Shown here in pieces: positions 60,930-64,000 of a DNA stretch of 64,000 nucleotides. The notes beneath the pieces are model-generated. The model was not told the DNA's origin and did no database searches. It worked only from the letters and a program-made list of their open reading frames with translations. How positions within the stretch are numbered: the stretch's first letter is position 1; every line of letters starts with the position of its first letter. The position numbers and the translations under genes were made by a program. This DNA is from JBBQED01 sp038320345 (GTDB lineage: Bacteria; Bacteroidota; Bacteroidia; AKYH767-A; OLB10), in assembly GCA_038320345.1 (NCBI GenBank), contig JBBQED010000015.1:1-64000 (forward strand), in the 5' to 3' direction.

Positions 60930-63332
60930 TTAATTCCTGAGTGGCTTTCCGGTGGTCAAAATCGATTGAATCCTTTCCAACGTCTTTTTTTCGGTACATA
61001 ATGATAGAAAAGCTTCCCTTTCGAGGTCAAGCAAATATTGTTCCGATACGAGTGTAGGAGCCGATAAATCGCCCCCACAAAGTACATATCCTAACTTCTC
61101 GGAAATTAATTTATCATGTTCGCTAATATAATTTCCGCTGAGCATAGTATTTGCCCCCGCGAATACCATTCCGAGCCCCGATCTACCTAAAACACGGATG
61201 TCTTTTCGTGGAGTTGGACGGGTATAACCGGCGGCATCTAGTTCAATGGCGGCTTGTTTGGCATCAGCAAGTAAACGACTTCTATTCAGGCTAATTTCAT
61301 CGATTCCAGGTCTAAGTATCCCCAGATCAAAGGCTTCCTGAGCTGAAGTGGACACCTTAGCTTGCCCAATCGTTAGGAATCGATCGCGTAAAAGATTGAG
61401 TTCGATGTCGCCTTCCTGTACAGAATCAGCGAAACGGAGTGCAAATTCCTTCGTTCCACCTCCTCCAGGGATTAATCCTACGCCAAATTCAACCATTCCG
61501 ATATATGTTTCCGCATGCGCCTGAACCTTATCCGCATGTAGCGACATTTCACAACCTCCTCCAAGAGTAAGATTAAAAGGTGCAACTACCACAGGGATAG
61601 AAGAATATCGAACCCTCATGTTCATATTCTGAAACATACGGATCGCCATATCTATTTCATCATACTCCTGTTCGATGGCCATCATAAACACCATAGCGAG
61701 ATTAGCACCGGCTGAAAAATTCTGTCCCTCGTTGCCAATAACTAATCCTCTGAAATTTTCTTCTGCAAGATCGATGGCTTTATTTACACCTTGAACAACT
61801 TCCCCACCAATTGTATTCATTTTAGTACGGAACTCACAATTCAGAATCCCATCACCAATATCAATTATCGAACACCCTGAATTGCTCCAAACTGTTTTTG
61901 TCCCTCTTAGTGGCTGCAAAGCAACATACTGTTCTTGACCAGGTAAGCGCTGGTAACTTTTAGAACGAATGTCATAACAAAATTTTTGACCGTTTTCGGT
62001 TTTGTAAAACGATGCGCATCCTGCTTGCAACATCTCAGATACCCAAGGTGCCGAACTAATACCCGATGCCTCCATGGCTTTGAGTGTTTTTTCTACACCT
62101 AAAATATCCCAACTAACAAATGGACCAGCTTCCCATCCAAAACCAGCTTCCATGGCTGCATCTACTTGATATATTTCATCGGCAATCTCAGGAATTCTTT
62201 GGGAAACATAGTTGAATAAACTGTAAAAAGAATTTCTGTAAAAATCTCCTGCTTTATCTTTGCCGGCAACTAAAATTCGCATTCGATCCTGCAAATCATC
62301 AACTGTTTTAGCAGCTTCTAAGGTGGCAAATTTCACCTTGCTTTGTACACGATATTCAAGGGAGTTTAAATCAAGTACGAGAATCTCCGACTTGCCTTTT
62401 TCATTTTTAACTTTTTTATAAAATCCTTGTTTTGTTTTATCCCCGAGCCATTTATTGTCAACCATTTTACTGATGTAATCCGGCAAAATAAATGTACTCC
62501 GCTGACGATCATCTGGACAATTTTCATAAACACCTTTAGCAACATTGACGAGAGTATCTAACCCAACAACATCACATGTTCTGAAAGTAGCAGACTTCGG
62601 CCGCCCTAAAATGGGACCTGTAAGTTTATCGATTTCTTCGACCGTAAGTCCTGATTGCTGTACTTGATGAAATAAGGAAAGTATACTGTAAACTCCAATT
62701 CTATTGGCGATAAATGCGGGACTATCTTTACAAAGTACTGTAGTTTTTCCGAGATATAAATCTCCATAATGCATCAGAAAATCTAGTACTTCTTTAGAAG
62801 TTTCTGGCCCCGGAATAATTTCCAATAAGCGTAAATAACGTGGAGGATTAAAGAAGTGTGTGCCACAAAAATGTTTCCTGAAATCTTCCGATCTTCCGTT
62901 CGATAACTGATGAATTGGAATTCCAGAAGTGTTACTGGTGATTAAAGTTCCAGGCGTACGGTATTTTTCTACTTCTTCAAAAACCTTATTTTTTATAGCG
63001 GCATTCTCTACTACTACTTCAATAATCCAGTCGCATGCCGTTACGTCTTTCATATTATCAGTAAAATTACCTGTAGTAATTAAAGAGATAGATGACTTAC
63101 TATAAAGTGCAGCAGGGTTGGATTTAAGCGTATTCTGTAATGCTTCGTTAACGATTCTGTTTCGAACAGCAATATGATCTAGGGAAAGTCCTTTCGCAGT
63201 TTCCGCAGGACTTAATTCACGAGGAACGATATCGAGCAATAGTACATTAACACCAATATTAGCAAAATGACAAGCAATTCTGGAACCCATGATTCCCGAT
63301 CCCAACACCGCAACTTTACGAATCTTACGCAT
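60930..63332 (-). CDS. fadN: Bifunctional 3-hydroxyacyl-CoA dehydrogenase/enoyl-CoA hydratase (FadN-type)
   Basis: Hydration and NAD-dependent oxidation steps of beta-oxidation. The 800-residue product (ATG at 63330-63332, MRKIRKVAVLGSGIMGS) has the hydroxyacyl-CoA dehydrogenase domain first: GSGIMGSRIACHFANIG (NAD-binding) and THFFNPPRYLRLLEIIPG, with the catalytic His in that stretch. The crotonase domain follows (NFSAGANLAMV and GGGCEMSLHADKVQAH, oxyanion hole). This order is that of B. subtilis FadN, the reverse of E. coli FadB. Acyl-CoA dehydrogenase and thiolase of the same pathway are elsewhere in the window rather than in one operon. Confidence 0.94.
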   Translation of the reverse strand: MRKIRKVAVLGSGIMGSRIACHFANIGVNVLLLDIVPRELSPAETAKGLSLDHIAVRNRIVNEALQNTLKSNPAALYSKSSISLITTGNFTDNMKDVTACDWIIEVVVENAAIKNKVFEEVEKYRTPGTLITSNTSGIPIHQLSNGRSEDFRKHFCGTHFFNPPRYLRLLEIIPGPETSKEVLDFLMHYGDLYLGKTTVLCKDSPAFIANRIGVYSILSLFHQVQQSGLTVEEIDKLTGPILGRPKSATFRTCDVVGLDTLVNVAKGVYENCPDDRQRSTFILPDYISKMVDNKWLGDKTKQGFYKKVKNEKGKSEILVLDLNSLEYRVQSKVKFATLEAAKTVDDLQDRMRILVAGKDKAGDFYRNSFYSLFNYVSQRIPEIADEIYQVDAAMEAGFGWEAGPFVSWDILGVEKTLKAMEASGISSAPWVSEMLQAGCASFYKTENGQKFCYDIRSKSYQRLPGQEQYVALQPLRGTKTVWSNSGCSIIDIGDGILNCEFRTKMNTIGGEVVQGVNKAIDLAEENFRGLVIGNEGQNFSAGANLAMVFMMAIEQEYDEIDMAIRMFQNMNMRVRYSSIPVVVAPFNLTLGGGCEMSLHADKVQAHAETYIGMVEFGVGLIPGGGGTKEFALRFADSVQEGDIELNLLRDRFLTIGQAKVSTSAQEAFDLGILRPGIDEISLNRSRLLADAKQAAIELDAAGYTRPTPRKDIRVLGRSGLGMVFAGANTMLSGNYISEHDKLISEKLGYVLCGGDLSAPTLVSEQYLLDLEREAFLSLCTEKKTLERIQSILTTGKPLRN

Positions 63333-63499
63333 ATTCTGATTAATTATTCTACTCACTAATATCGCACTCCCGAGTTTCTAAGGGGTCTATTTCAGCTGTT
63401 ATTCTCCAAACCTAACACAAAATTGTTCGTTTCCAAAATTCACGCTACTAACCAACCATAATTGATAAGTATGAATACTAAACAATGGAAAGCCTTTAT

Positions 63500-64000
63500 T
63501 TATTTTTTCTGCAGGTATTTGGCCAGAAATTTCTCCATGGCATCATAAAAATCGAAGCGATTTTCTTCATTGTGGAAGCCATGTCCTTCATTTTCTTTTA
63601 CCATATATTCCACGTCAATATTTCTTTTTTTCAAGGCCTCTACCATCTGATCACTTTCGTTTTTATTTACCCGAGGATCTTGAGCTCCTTGCGCTATAAA
63701 TAACGGGGTTTTAATTTGATCTACCAGAAATACAGGAGATGTTTTTCTCATCATTAACGAATCCTCCATATTCCCTGGATCACCAACCATTTCATACATC
63801 ATGGCGAGATAAGGTTTCCAATATGGAGGTATGGATTTCATAAACGTGAAAAGATTTGAAACCCCAACATAATCAACGGCGCAGGCATACAAATCAGGAG
63901 TGAGTGTAATACCTGCCAAGGTAGCATAACCTCCATAGGAAGCTCCGTAAATAGCGACCCGCTTAGGATCAGCAATACCTTGATCTATCAAAAATTTTAC
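63500..64000 (-). CDS. S9-family prolyl oligopeptidase-like peptidase, C-terminal part (starts outside the window)
   Basis: The frame is open to the window edge at 64000 and ends in a stop at 63500. It covers the last ~167 residues of an alpha/beta-hydrolase peptidase: VKFLIDQGIADPKRVAIYGASYGGYATLAG with the GxSxGG nucleophile elbow (Ser), then KTPLFIAQGAQDPRVNKNESDQMVEALKKRN (catalytic Asp region) and GHGFHNEENRFDFYDAMEKFLAKYLQKK with the catalytic His. This is the standard order of the S9 family. The beta-propeller domain and any signal peptide are outside. No start codon in the window is real. Confidence 0.92.
   Translation of the reverse strand, partial: VKFLIDQGIADPKRVAIYGASYGGYATLAGITLTPDLYACAVDYVGVSNLFTFMKSIPPYWKPYLAMMYEMVGDPGNMEDSLMMRKTSPVFLVDQIKTPLFIAQGAQDPRVNKNESDQMVEALKKRNIDVEYMVKENEGHGFHNEENRFDFYDAMEKFLAKYLQKK

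Overview
The window looks like a chromosomal segment of an A+T-rich, probably uncultured member of the Bacteroidota. Evidence is the secreted proteins with C-terminal type IX secretion (T9SS type A) sorting domains, a TonB-dependent receptor with an N-terminal carboxypeptidase-regulatory-like domain, the long type III glutamine synthetase, a futalosine-pathway menaquinone gene, and start regions without clear Shine-Dalgarno motifs but with a recurring Bacteroidota -7 promoter box (TAnnTTTG or TAnnTTCG). I see no rRNA, tRNA, CRISPR array, prophage or complete insertion sequence. The exact genus cannot be told from the sequence alone.

Layout. 1-4.6 kb: two tandem paralogous T9SS cargo genes (the first cut by the window edge), a DinB-fold protein and a secreted protein. 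4.8-5.8 kb: a membrane protein translationally coupled to a winged-helix regulator. 5.8-11.9 kb: a compact five-gene minus-strand cluster with a degenerate beta-carbonic-anhydrase-like protein, an ABC exporter subunit with a degenerate nucleotide-binding domain, HlyD, TolC and an SbtA-type bicarbonate transporter. 12-20.8 kb: a zinc-ribbon protein, isocitrate dehydrogenase with a divergent LysR regulator, a lipoprotein, the Kup potassium transporter and type III glutamine synthetase. 20.8-27.2 kb: an envelope-glycan operon (flippase, GT4, GT39-like), a TonB receptor and an EVE-domain protein. 27.4-33.9 kb: a dienelactone hydrolase and aconitase; the aconitase gene is bracketed by two decayed copies of the T9SS cargo family and by bipartite palindromic repeats. 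33.9-39 kb: a PKD lipoprotein, an Atg22-like transporter, a LutA-like protein and a secreted PNGase-F-like protein. 39-46.7 kb: housekeeping genes purB, fabD, folE, a PTPS of the biopterin type, mqnB, a VWA protein, psd and glutamate dehydrogenase. 46.8-64 kb: a predicted aminopeptidase with a DUF2723 glycosyltransferase, fatty-acid oxidation genes equivalent to fadE, fadA and fadN, Sua5, two di-iron lipid-modifying enzymes, a cyclic-nucleotide-binding histidine kinase, MsrB, small lipoproteins, a racemase, a MORN-repeat protein and the C-terminal part of an S9 peptidase.

How the genes fit together. Aconitase, isocitrate dehydrogenase, glutamate dehydrogenase and glutamine synthetase cover the citrate-to-glutamine branch of carbon and nitrogen metabolism. 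The acyl-CoA dehydrogenase, thiolase and HADH/enoyl-CoA hydratase fusion make a nearly full beta-oxidation set, spread over three loci. FolE with a C-x5-HGH PTPS points to tetrahydrobiopterin synthesis rather than queuosine.

The best candidate for an undescribed system is the 5.8-11.9 kb cluster, which joins a bicarbonate transporter and a carbonic-anhydrase fold without its catalytic dyad to a type I secretion-like envelope complex whose ATPase has lost canonical motifs. Second are the aconitase-flanking complementary pseudogene copies with their bipartite palindromic repeats, and a set of promoters whose -7 box ends exactly 4 nt before the ATG, suggesting leaderless mRNAs.
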